From assembly GCF_026340655.1 (NCBI RefSeq), contig NZ_JAPEOZ010000001.1:1240001-1304000 (forward strand): a DNA stretch of 64,000 bases, given 5' to 3'. Below, piece after piece: positions 26,532 through 34,786 of this stretch. Below the pieces are notes generated by a model. The model worked only from the letters and a program-made list of their open reading frames with translations. It searched no databases and had not been told where the DNA came from. The translations under genes were made by a program, and so were the position numbers. Each line of letters begins with the position of its first letter. The stretch's first letter is position 1. The DNA is from Streptomyces sp. NBC_01275 (lineage in GTDB: Bacteria; Actinomycetota; Actinomycetes; Streptomycetales; Streptomycetaceae).

Positions 26532-27446
26532 ATGAACTCAATCGATCACGTCCTCAACGGTGAGGCGCAGACCATCGTCGACGGTATCCGCCAGGTGTAC
26601 CGGGTTGTCGGTGATGGCCCCTTGTGCCTTGTCCACTCCGGTGGCCCGGGCGTTCACCCCGGGTATCTGCGCATGCCTGCTCTGGAAAAGCACTTGACCA
26701 TGATCTACCTGGATCCCGTTGGAGCAGGCGACAGCGACCTGCTGCCGGACGGGGATTACTCCATGTCACGCTACGCCTACTTCGCCGAGGCGGTACTCGA
26801 CGACATCGGCGCCTCAACGGCGTACTTCCTCGGTCATTCTCACGGCGGCTTCGTGGCCCTCCAACTGGGCATCGATCACCCGGACCGTGTCGAGGGCCTG
26901 ATCCTCTACGACACCGCACCTATAAGTGGGCAGGAACTGACGGACACAGCGACCAAGGAGATGGCAGCCTTCGTCGAGCGCTGGCCGGACCGACCCGAGG
27001 CGGCCGCGGCGGTCCGGATCTGGGACGCGGCCGTCGTGTCGCACACCCTGGAGATCACCGACGACGAGTCGCACCGCCGGTTTCTGGAAGGCATCCTGCC
27101 CGCATACTTCGCTGACTACCGCAAGACGGTCGAGCGGGTCGGCGCGCTCGACCTCCAGGTAACCCACGATCCCGACCGGCGAACGGTCGACTGGGACGTA
27201 CGCGGCCAACTCGAAACGATCAACGTGCCGACCTTGGTGATCGTCGGCAGCCACGACTTCATCTGCCCGACCCGCTACGCGTACGAGATGGCTGCCGCGC
27301 TGCCGGATGCTCGGATATGCGAAATGTTCGAAAGTGGGCATTTTGCGCATATTGAAGAACCGGACGTCTTCGCCGATGCAGTGCTGGACTTCGTTCGCAC
27401 CGAGCAGTTCGTGGGCGAGGGCGCCAAGGCAGGGATGCAGGCATGA
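26532..27446 (+). CDS. Alpha/beta hydrolase (proline iminopeptidase-like)
   Basis: About 304 residues of an alpha/beta hydrolase. It has an N-terminal HSGGPGVHPGYLR oxyanion segment like prolyl aminopeptidases, a nucleophile elbow GHSHGG, an acid near VIVGSHDFICP and a catalytic His in ESGHFAHIEEPD. There is no signal peptide. The stop overlaps the next start (ATGA at 27,443), so the two genes are translationally coupled. GTG 26,526 is an alternative start. The substrate is unknown; amide or ester hydrolysis is likely from the fold. Confidence 0.85.
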   Translation: MNSIDHVLNGEAQTIVDGIRQVYRVVGDGPLCLVHSGGPGVHPGYLRMPALEKHLTMIYLDPVGAGDSDLLPDGDYSMSRYAYFAEAVLDDIGASTAYFLGHSHGGFVALQLGIDHPDRVEGLILYDTAPISGQELTDTATKEMAAFVERWPDRPEAAAAVRIWDAAVVSHTLEITDDESHRRFLEGILPAYFADYRKTVERVGALDLQVTHDPDRRTVDWDVRGQLETINVPTLVIVGSHDFICPTRYAYEMAAALPDARICEMFESGHFAHIEEPDVFADAVLDFVRTEQFVGEGAKAGMQA

Positions 27447-28279
27447 TGAGCACCGTTCCGGTCGGCCTGGCCGAGCAGACTGAGATCCGAGCCTATGTCG
27501 ACTTCATGACCGGCGCTCCGGTGCCCGTACGCGAGTCCTTGGGCATCAACTCGCTAACCGTCGGCCCGGCGTCGGCGCTGGCGGTGCGCGAGGATGCGAG
27601 CGGCTTTTTCACTCGGGCCGGCGGATTCGATGCTCGTGAGAATGTCACCGAGGACGTCGTGGATCAGGTGAGCGACTTCTACCGTCGACAGGGCGTCTCC
27701 CAGGGCGCGTTCATGATTGCGCCGTCCCTGCTGCCACCTGACTGGGCCTCGACAGCCGCGAAGTGGAAACTTACCGAAGGCGGCAGGCACGCCAAACTGT
27801 GGTGCGAGGCTGACCTCGCGGCGAAATCCGCCGGGGCCCTCCTCGCGCTGGACCCGGGCCTGAGCGTCGGCCTCGTCGAGCCTCACCAGGCACACGAGTG
27901 GGCCACGGTCATGATGACCACGTTCGGGTTCGGCACACCAGGCATGATCGACACTGCTGCATCTTGCGTGGGCAGACCGAACTGGCGGCAGTACGCCGTC
28001 TGGGAGGGCGAGCGCATCATTGCGGTCGGGAGTGTCTTCCTCAACGGACGATGCGCTGACATGTTCGGGGGAGCCACACTCCCCGAAGGACGAGGCCGAG
28101 GTGCCCAGTCGGCGTTGCTCGCGGCCCGCGCCCGGGCGGCCCGGGCTGCCGGCTGCCGATGGCTCGTGGCCGAGACTGGCGCGGAACGCCCTGGCTCCCA
28201 CAACACTTCACTCCACAACATGATCCGCATCGGTTTCGAGCCGCTCTACGAGCGGGCCACCTGGCTCTGGCACGCATAG
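27443..28279 (+). CDS. GNAT-family N-acetyltransferase
   Basis: A 278-residue GNAT protein. The acetyl-CoA site sits in the C-terminal half (LPEGRGRGAQSALLAARARAA), preceded by WATVMMTTFGFGTPG and the beta-bulge region YAVWEGERIIAVGSVFL. The N-terminal 120 residues look like a second, degenerate GNAT repeat. It starts with an ATGA overlap on the hydrolase stop, so both are made together, perhaps as a small resistance or modification cassette under the upstream ECF sigma factor. The substrate is unknown. Confidence 0.82.
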   Translation: MMSTVPVGLAEQTEIRAYVDFMTGAPVPVRESLGINSLTVGPASALAVREDASGFFTRAGGFDARENVTEDVVDQVSDFYRRQGVSQGAFMIAPSLLPPDWASTAAKWKLTEGGRHAKLWCEADLAAKSAGALLALDPGLSVGLVEPHQAHEWATVMMTTFGFGTPGMIDTAASCVGRPNWRQYAVWEGERIIAVGSVFLNGRCADMFGGATLPEGRGRGAQSALLAARARAARAAGCRWLVAETGAERPGSHNTSLHNMIRIGFEPLYERATWLWHA

Positions 28280-28300
28280 ACAGGTTGTGAGGGCCTGTAA

Positions 28301-28332
28301 GGCGACTCGGCAGTCTTGCATGCCGAGTCGCC
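28301..28332 (+). terminator. Terminator after the GNAT gene; remaining gap is empty
   Basis: A perfect 11-base stem (GGCGACTCGGC with its complement, loop of ten) lies 21 bases after the stop. The rest of the gap to 28,675 holds no gene I can support, only AT-richer DNA that probably includes the promoter of the AraC-family gene. Confidence 0.8.
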
Positions 28333-28675
28333 CGGCTCGGGCGATGCCTCGTTATGGATGACGCGGAAAGAACAGTGACCCTGGGCCTCATCTACAGCCG
28401 ACAGGAAAGATCGTTGGGCTGAAGGACCAGAGAGTCTTTCGTCGCTTGGGCAACCGCCCATCACGGCCACACCTCGCGTCGCTTCCGCCTGCCTGTCTAT
28501 TAATCTGCGACGTCCTGTCAAGGGTGGAAGGTGAGGCTCTCACCGTATTCTCCACCGGCCGTGTCTGAAGGAGAGTCACCCGGCTGTACGCACAGGGTTT
28601 GTCCTCGCGTACGACCATTGTCGAGAGAATTCTATAGGGCGAACCATCAGTTCAAATCCGAATGCGAGTCACGTC

Positions 28676-29704
28676 GTGCACCAGTACAGCCGCCTCTCAG
28701 ATGCCCATGTCAGCTCGCCCTCAGGTATCAGCTATCCCAAAGAGTATCGAGTTGACCTGAATTTGACGCCGGAGCAGACCCGCGATCCTGAAACGCTTCT
28801 GCCGGGTGAAAGGAGCCCATTTTCTCACCTTACGCGACTGTCTATCCCTCCATCGCAATCCCAGCGCGGGTTTCGCTTTAGAGCCACTGGTCATCTCTGG
28901 CAAGATTTGTCCTCGATCAAAATAGTTTGTGACTCGATAAATGGCATATCGGGGCGAAACGACAGAGGTGATCCAATCATCGCCGATTTCGTCATGGCGG
29001 GGCGTATGGACTTCACCCAGGGGGGCCAAAAGTTCAGCGTATTACCAGGGCAAGTCTTTATTAGAGACGCTAAAATGCCCTGGAGGTTCCATTGCGCACC
29101 GGCGACGACTATGCACATGGTCTCAATTCCGCGGCACCTCGTGTTGTCGCGTATAGGATCGTCCGTGAATTCGGCACGAGCATTGCTGCTCAATTTCACG
29201 GATCCAAAAATTATGCTGCTCAAGAATCTCCTGACATCCATTGACGACTTGCCCGCTGATTCGCAATCGTCATCCCCGTTCCATGTCATGACTCAAGAAA
29301 TTTGCGTCACCATTTTGGCGAGCATCCTGCTTGAAAGTGCCAAGTCAATTACAGGGCGTAGCCAGTGGGACATTTCAGATAGGGCAAAGGAGGCAATAGA
29401 GAACGATATCGGAAATGCTGATCTTTCACCTGTGGTGATCGCTGCTTCCATCGGGGTCTCTGTCCGTACCCTTCATAGAGCATTCTCAGCAGCAAATGAT
29501 TCCATGATGGCATTCGTTCGCCGCACTCGCCTTCAGCTAGCCCATGACGATCTGGTCGGATCTGCACATGGCGGAGTCAGCGAAATTGCCGCGCGATGGC
29601 ATTTTTCCGACGCAAGTCATTTCATTAAGCATTTTAAGTCCACCTACGGAGCGACGCCGGCGGTATATCTCAGACGGGTCAAGTCGAGACAAGGAGATCT
29701 CTAG
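28676..29704 (+). CDS. AraC-family regulator ending in an IS1380 terminus
   Basis: A 342-residue regulator. Residues 1-220 form an AraC-binding-domain-like region (FVMAGRMDFTQGGQKFSVLPGQVFIRD). The C-terminal double helix-turn-helix starts near residue 235 (SPVVIAASIGVSVRTLHRAFSA, then EIAARWHFSDASHFIKHFKSTYG). The gene is AT-rich and contains a TTA codon at 29,042, so in Streptomyces it would need the bldA tRNA. Its TAG stop (29,702-29,704) is part of the IS1380 end motif TAGCCTCGATC, so the last residues may have been changed by the insertion. The start is GTG 28,676. The target is unknown. Confidence 0.82.
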   Translation: MHQYSRLSDAHVSSPSGISYPKEYRVDLNLTPEQTRDPETLLPGERSPFSHLTRLSIPPSQSQRGFRFRATGHLWQDLSSIKIVCDSINGISGRNDRGDPIIADFVMAGRMDFTQGGQKFSVLPGQVFIRDAKMPWRFHCAPATTMHMVSIPRHLVLSRIGSSVNSARALLLNFTDPKIMLLKNLLTSIDDLPADSQSSSPFHVMTQEICVTILASILLESAKSITGRSQWDISDRAKEAIENDIGNADLSPVVIAASIGVSVRTLHRAFSAANDSMMAFVRRTRLQLAHDDLVGSAHGGVSEIAARWHFSDASHFIKHFKSTYGATPAVYLRRVKSRQGDL

Positions 29705-31011
29705 CCTCGATCATTCATGAGGGTCCGTCAGCTTGCTGACGGACCCTTTGTGGTGAGTGTTGGTGGGGATTTTCGGAGTCTGGGCAGGTTGAGTGCCCGG
29801 CTGTCGCGTCGGGTGTGCGCCGGGTTCCACGGCTCCGGTCGGGGTGGTGCTGCTCGTAGGGGCGGGAATGTGCTGGTCAGCCGGGGTTCGGGAGGGCGTA
29901 GAGCCGGTCCAGTGCGTCGGTGATCACGTCGGTCCAGGGCCACTGCTTGGCGAGGCGGAGGTAGCGGCGGCGGCCGGTGGTGACGAGCTGGGCGGCGGTG
30001 GAGAAGAGCCGAAGCCGCAGGCGGCGGGGCTCCCGGAGCCGGGCGGTGCCGGTCAGGGCGAGCAGAGGCATCCAGGCGAGCAGGTCGAGGGCGATCTGGA
30101 TGATCTCCAGCCAGATCTGGTTCTGCGCGGCGCCGTGGAGGGGAGGTTGCGCAGGCCGGTGGCGCGGGCGGCGCGGATGCGGTCCTCGGCACGGGCGCGC
30201 TGGCGGTGGCGCAGTTCGAGGGTGGCGATCGCCTCGCCGGCGGTGTTGGTGGCGAAGCAGGTAAGGCGCATGCCGTCGGCGTCGGTGAAGCGCAACTGGG
30301 CGCCGGGGTGCGGCCGTTCCTTTCGGACGATCAGCCGCAGTCCCTTGGGCCAGCCGGTCAGGCAGTCGCCGGCGAGTTCGGCGACCCAGGCGCCGTCGCG
30401 GATGTCACCGTCGGGTTCGACGGCCGGTGTCCAGGCCGGGGCGGGGACCTTCAGGACGGCCTGGTGGATGGCGTCGGTGATGGTCATGCCGACCGAGTAC
30501 GACAGCCACCGCCCACGCTTCGCGAGTCAGGCGACGAACTCGTGGGTGCCGCCGCCGGAGTCGGTACGGATCAGGGTCTGGCGTCCCCGCCGGAGCCGTT
30601 TCGGCAGTTGGGCCAGGGCCGGCGTCGTGGCTTCGATGTGGTCGGCGGCGGTGTTGGAGCCCGCGTTACCAGGCCGCAGCAGGCCCACGACCGGCTCGCC
30701 GGACCCGCCGCGGCCGTGGTCGACGAACCCCATCAGCGGGTGGTGGCCGAAGGTCTTCTTCCAGGTCGCGGCGGCGTCCTGCTTCTCGGAGTGCGCCAGC
30801 ACGAGGACCCCGTCGATGTCCACGATCACCTGCCCGCCCGCGTCCGGCGCCGTATCACCGGCCAACTTCCAGACGTGCTCGCGTACTTCGGCTCGCGCCG
30901 TGCGCAGCGCGGCCAGAACCCGTTTCCCTCCTGCGGCCAGCTGGCTGATCAGGCGGGAGGTCGTCGGATCGGAGGCCACAGGCCCGAAGACGGCCGGCTC
31001 CGCCCGCAGGC
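29704..31011 (-). mobile_element. IS1380-family element, copy 2 (truncated, decayed)
   Basis: Second IS1380 copy in the same orientation relative to its upstream neighbour as copy 1. The C-terminus (ALDRLYALPNPG) begins at 29,877. The middle holds frame breaks near 30,140 and a stop codon near 30,530 (THEFVA then stop, where Trp is expected). The N-terminal quarter is missing because the sequence jumps at about 31,011 into a different transposase. The outer end carries the hairpin 29,721-29,746. Confidence 0.8.
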
Positions 31012-31435
31012 CGACCGCCCCTACTGCTCTGGCAAGCACAGGTGTCACGGCATGAACGTCCAGGTCATCGCCGACGCGTTCGGACGCCTGCTCTGGGCCT
31101 CACCTGCCCTGCCGGGTGCCGTCCACGACATCAAGGCCGCACGCACCCACGGCATCATCGAAGCGCTCGCCCAAGCCGACATCCGGACGTGGGCAGACAA
31201 GGGATATCAGGGAGCTCGGGGGACGATCCCGGTGCCTTACCGGGGTCGCTGGAGCACGCTCCCAGCCGGGAAGCGGGCGGTGAACTCCTCCCACGCCAGG
31301 ATCCGAGCCGTTGAAGAGCAGGCCAACGCCACTCTGAAGAGTTGGCGGCTCCTGCGCAAACTCCGTTGCAGCACCGCCCGCATCACCGACATCGTCAAGG
31401 CCGTCCTGGCTTTGCACCTTGCCACGGCAGCCTGA
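31012..31435 (+). pseudogene. Truncated IS5-type (ISL2-like) transposase
   Basis: C-terminal 140 or so residues of a transposase closely related to the intact one at 21,172-21,978: RPYCSGKHRCHGMNVQVIAD, WADKGYQGARGTIPVPYRGRW, VEEQANATLKSWRLLRKLRC. The helix-turn-helix half and left end are lost at the junction with IS1380 copy 2. Unlike the intact copy, no terminal repeat follows the stop; a DUF2283 gene does. Confidence 0.8.
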
Positions 31436-31504
31436 GGTCGCTGTGGCCGGAGGCATGGACGAGGACAGCGCCACCATCAACGACGCCAAGGGAGACCGCT
31501 CACC

Positions 31505-31750
31505 ATGACAGACGTCAGAGTCACCTACGACACGACGGTGAACGCAGCGTACGTATGCCTCACCGAACCGCAGGCCCGCGTGAAGTCCACGCGCATGTAT
31601 CCCTGCGATCCAGTGGACGTCGACGGCATGATCAACCTCGACTTCGACGAGCAGGGCCGCCTCATCGGAATCGAGGTGTTGGCGGCCAGTTCAAAACTGC
31701 CCGAGTGCCTGCTCCAGTCCGCGGAGCGACTGGACACCGAAGGTGCATGA
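31505..31750 (+). CDS. DUF2283 family small protein
   Basis: An 81-residue protein of the DUF2283 family, recognisable by VTYDTTVNAAYVCL near the start and GMINLDFDEQGRLIGIEVLAAS in the middle. Members are small, often found with toxin-antitoxin or mobile DNA, and their role is unknown. A clear AAGGGAG ribosome binding site lies before ATG 31,505. The gene lies between the truncated IS5-type transposase and that element's terminal repeat at 31,784-31,794, so it looks like passenger DNA. Confidence 0.82.
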   Translation: MTDVRVTYDTTVNAAYVCLTEPQARVKSTRMYPCDPVDVDGMINLDFDEQGRLIGIEVLAASSKLPECLLQSAERLDTEGA

Positions 31751-31783
31751 CCAGTCGAGCACCACGCTCGCGGCGAGCAGGTT

Positions 31784-31794
31784 GGAAAAGGCTC
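31784..31794. repeat. Terminal inverted repeat of the DUF2283-carrying IS5-type element
   Basis: GGAAAAGGCTC, identical to the outer ends of the element at 21,157-22,951, followed by AGT (an ANT-type target triplet). IS66 coding sequence begins directly after it. Confidence 0.7.
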
Positions 31795-31795
31795 A

Positions 31796-32662
31796 GTGCC
31801 CAGGAGCGGGCGCAAGCGCGGCCGTCAGCCGGGTGCGGGCGGGGCCGGCCTGACCATGGTCGCCGTGCCCGACATCACCGAGGACCATGTTCCGGCGGCT
31901 TGCACCGGCTGCGGGGGCGCGCTGTCGCAGGATGACAGCATCGGCTTCGAGCGCCGCCAGGTCCGTGACATCCCCCTGGTCATCGTGCTGGTGCCCGAGC
32001 ACCGGGTCCATCGCTGCCGGTGCGCCTACGGCACAGTGACCGCTGGAGCGATGCCCGGCGAGGTCGCTGGATCACCGTCCTCCTACGGCCCCGGCCGGGC
32101 CCTGACGGTCTACCTCCTGGTCTTCCAGCACATCCCGGTCGAGCGGACCGCCCGGCTGATCCGGGACGTGACCGGGGCGGAGGTCTCCACCGGCTGGGTC
32201 GCCTCCCTGCTGCCCGAGGCCGCCGGCCTCGTCACCGACTCGGTGAACCTGATCGGGGCCCTGCTGGTCATGGGGCACATCCTGCACGCGGACGAGACCG
32301 CCACCCGGATCGGGAGTGTGCGCCGATGGCTGCACGTGGCCTGCACCGGCTTACTCACGCTCCTGCACCTTGCGCCCCGCTCCCGCAAGGGCGCCGATGC
32401 CGGCGGGGTCCTGCCGCACTACCGCGGCGTGCTGGTCCACGACTCGCTCTCGCTGTACGCCGGCTACAACGCCTGCGCCCACCAACTGTGCGGCGCCCGC
32501 CTGATCCGTGAACTCACCGCCGCCGAAGAGGACTTCCCCGACCAGAAGTGGCACCAGCAGATCCGCTGGGCCCTGGCCGGATTGAACCGCCAGGCCGTCA
32601 GGGCCCGCGCCGGGGAGATTCCCGGGATCGCCCCCGAAGCCCTCCTGCTGCACTACGAAGCA
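31796..32662 (+). pseudogene. IS66-family transposase fragment
   Basis: Central part of an IS66 transposase without its N-terminus: KRGRQPGAGGAGL, then the zinc-ribbon-like CTGCGG...CRCAYG, then the DDE start HILHADETATRIGSVRRWLHVA and the region VLVHDSLSLYAGY...CGAHLIREL-like (here CGARLIREL). It begins at the terminal repeat of the DUF2283 element and is cut after LLLHYEAF near 32,662 by ISL3-type sequence. It has no proper start codon. Confidence 0.78.
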
Positions 32663-32664
32663 TT

Positions 32665-33440
32665 CCCGCCTCGAAGCCGCCGCTCTGGAAGCCCGGCTGC
32701 GCGGGCATCCGGGCGTCGAGGCCGTGTGCCGGGACGGATCGGCCATCTACGCCGAGGCGGTTCGCCGGGCCCTGCCCGACGCGGTCCAGATCAGCGACCG
32801 CTGATATCTGTGGCACAACCTCGCCGAGGCCGTCCGCAAAGAAGACGCTGCGCACCGCACCTGCTGGGCGAAAGCGGGCCCGCCCGCGGCTGAGGGGAAG
32901 CAGGCCGCCACCACCCGCGAGCGCTGGCAGCAGGTCCACTCCCTGCGCGAACGCGGAGTCGGACTTCTGGAGCGCGCACGACGCCTCAATCTCGCCTCGA
33001 ACACCGCCAAGCGCTACGACCGTGTCGCCGAGCCCAAGCGCCTCATACGTACCCCCAAACGCCCTCGTGGATCCCTACCGCGATCACCTGCGCAAGCGCC
33101 GACTGGAGAACCCAGCCGTCCCCGTCACCCATCTCCTCCAGGAGAGCAGAGCGCTGGGCTGCACCGGCAGCTCAAAACCCGCTGGTCCGCTACATCAACC
33201 AGGGCCGTGCCGAGGCCGACCGGCCCGCCCCCTCGCCCCGCTACCTGCTCACCCGCCCCGACCGCCTCAAGGACCACCAGCGGGAACGTATCGAGGCTGC
33301 CCACGCTGCCTGCCGCGAAATGACCGCTCTGGCCGACCTCATCCACCACTTCGCGTGCTGGATCCCGGCGACGGCAAGCCACCCTGTTGAGCACCCGACC
33401 CGGAGGCTCCGCCTTCGGGCGTCACCCGCCAAGCACTTCG
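32665..33440 (+). pseudogene. ISL3-family transposase fragment
   Basis: Decayed ISL3 transposase in several frames. LEARLRGHPGVEAVCRDGSA, IYAEAVRRALPDAVQ and a TGA before YLWHNLAEAVRK are followed by TTRERWQQVHSLRERGVG, VDPYRDHLRKR and YINQGRAEADRPAPSPRYLL. Both ends are missing. The 285 bases from 33,441 to 33,724, up to the methyltransferase stop, contain nothing I can name. Confidence 0.7.
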
Positions 33441-33724
33441 CCCGTCGGACCTCAACCATAGGGGACTGAAGTACGCGAAGGCGCAATACAAGCTTCCAGA
33501 GCGGATGGAGTGCGGCATGGAGTCCGAAGATTTTTGATCATCGACAAGAAATTCCACGCATTGTATCTGGTCAGCACCTGGCTGGAGTGCGTCGCCTTTA
33601 CTCCCGGAGTGGGAGGGCTCGTGAAGCTCCTGGCGGACAAAATTGGTCTTGGGGTGACCCATCTACCAGGAGATTGTTCGTTCTGTGACCCCAACCCCCC
33701 TGTCGCAGTGAGGTCCAAAAGGGC

Positions 33725-34510
33725 TCATCCAGTACTCTGGATGTTGCGCGCCTCGCCAGGCTTCATATATGTCGCGATAACCATGGGAGAAGAATCTTTC
33801 AGGGGTGCACCCTCCCAATTCGACCACTGATTTTCTTTTTCCAGTTCCGCAAACTTTGCGTAGTCGTCAATTTCGGCCACGGAAGTAAGGCGCGATATTT
33901 CAGACCCGATGCGGGTCGTGCCGTCACTCTCGAACCATATGTTCGAGCAATGCCAAATCTCTCCCCCGGGAAGCAGTGTGCTGTGCATCTGAACGCCAGT
34001 ATTCGGTTCCGGATAGGGAAAGAAGAATGTTTCACGACTTCTCCCCTCGTGCGCAGCAATGATGGCATCCTTATTATGTGTCTCTATGACCAGGCGGCCT
34101 CCTGGAATCAGGAGCTTGGCCGCTTGAACCACCGCTTGCTGCTGGTCTTGTTTTGTCCGAAGCTGAGAAAACGTCCCACAAACGGCATAGACGAGACCGA
34201 AACGCCTGCCTGAAGCATACTTTCGAATATCACCGAGTTCCGAGCGCACAAAGTGAGACCTGTCGTCCCTCGCGAGCCCTTTCAACATCTCTGGCGAGGA
34301 GTCGATTCCGAGGATTTCCCCGACTAGATTCGACAGAGGTATAGCGACACGCCCTGTACCTACACCAAACTCTACAGTGCCAGCGGTGGGTTCGGGATGC
34401 AAGTCCGCAAGTCTTTGCGCGAGGCTATCTGCGCTTGCATCTTTCGGATACAGTCGATCATACCATCCATCAAATTGTGCACCGTATCCACTGTCGTCGG
34501 TAATTTCCAT
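33725..34510 (-). CDS. Class I SAM-dependent methyltransferase beside the LanKC gene
   Basis: A 261-residue methyltransferase. The SAM-binding motif I is TVEFGVGTGRVAIPLS near residues 44-59, followed by ILGIDSSPEMLKGL (acidic loop) and LLIPGGRLVIETH (motif IV/post). The gene is AT-rich and has a GAGAGG site before ATG 34,510. It lies downstream of the lanthipeptide synthetase on the same strand, separated by 276 bases that hold an apparent transposase scrap. Tailoring of the peptide product, such as N- or O-methylation, is a reasonable guess but not proven by sequence. Confidence 0.8.
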   Translation of the reverse strand: MEITDDSGYGAQFDGWYDRLYPKDASADSLAQRLADLHPEPTAGTVEFGVGTGRVAIPLSNLVGEILGIDSSPEMLKGLARDDRSHFVRSELGDIRKYASGRRFGLVYAVCGTFSQLRTKQDQQQAVVQAAKLLIPGGRLVIETHNKDAIIAAHEGRSRETFFFPYPEPNTGVQMHSTLLPGGEIWHCSNIWFESDGTTRIGSEISRLTSVAEIDDYAKFAELEKENQWSNWEGAPLKDSSPMVIATYMKPGEARNIQSTG

Positions 34511-34513
34511 GTT

Positions 34514-34700
34514 TTAAGACCTCTCAATTGGCGAAATCCAAAAGCTCCGCACATGGGATCCGTTTCGTTTCCGTAGAGACAGAGCCCGAGTTCCCATACC
34601 CGCACAGCACAGCGGCGAGCTCGAACAGGACATCCGCACGGGCGGTGAGATTGGCGTAGAACTCTCCTGGACGGATGAAACTCGCGGTTCGCGCAGTAAT
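34514..34700 (-). pseudogene. Scrap of an IS701-like transposase N-terminus
   Basis: In one minus-strand frame the gap between LanKC and the methyltransferase reads FIRPGEFYANLTARADVLFE followed by LAAVLCGYG, which resembles the start of putative transposases found in Streptomyces. The similarity covers about 40 residues only. If real, it means the methyltransferase was joined to LanKC by an IS event. Confidence 0.4.
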
Positions 34701-34786
34701 GCGAACCGCCGATGCCCCACACGGTTTGCTTCCGTTGATGGACAGCCTCAGATTTTTCCGCGCGTGGCTTCTTCAGTGAGGCCTGG

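Noticed and set aside
28376..28440. Short ORF starting ATGGATGACGCGG in the gap before the AraC gene as a possible small peptide
   Set aside because: Only about 22 codons, no RBS, and no leader or core motif like the lanthipeptide precursors.
33510..33830. Plus-strand open frame of 106 codons between the ISL3 remnant and the methyltransferase
   Set aside because: No recognisable domain or good RBS, and it overlaps the methyltransferase 3' end on the other strand.
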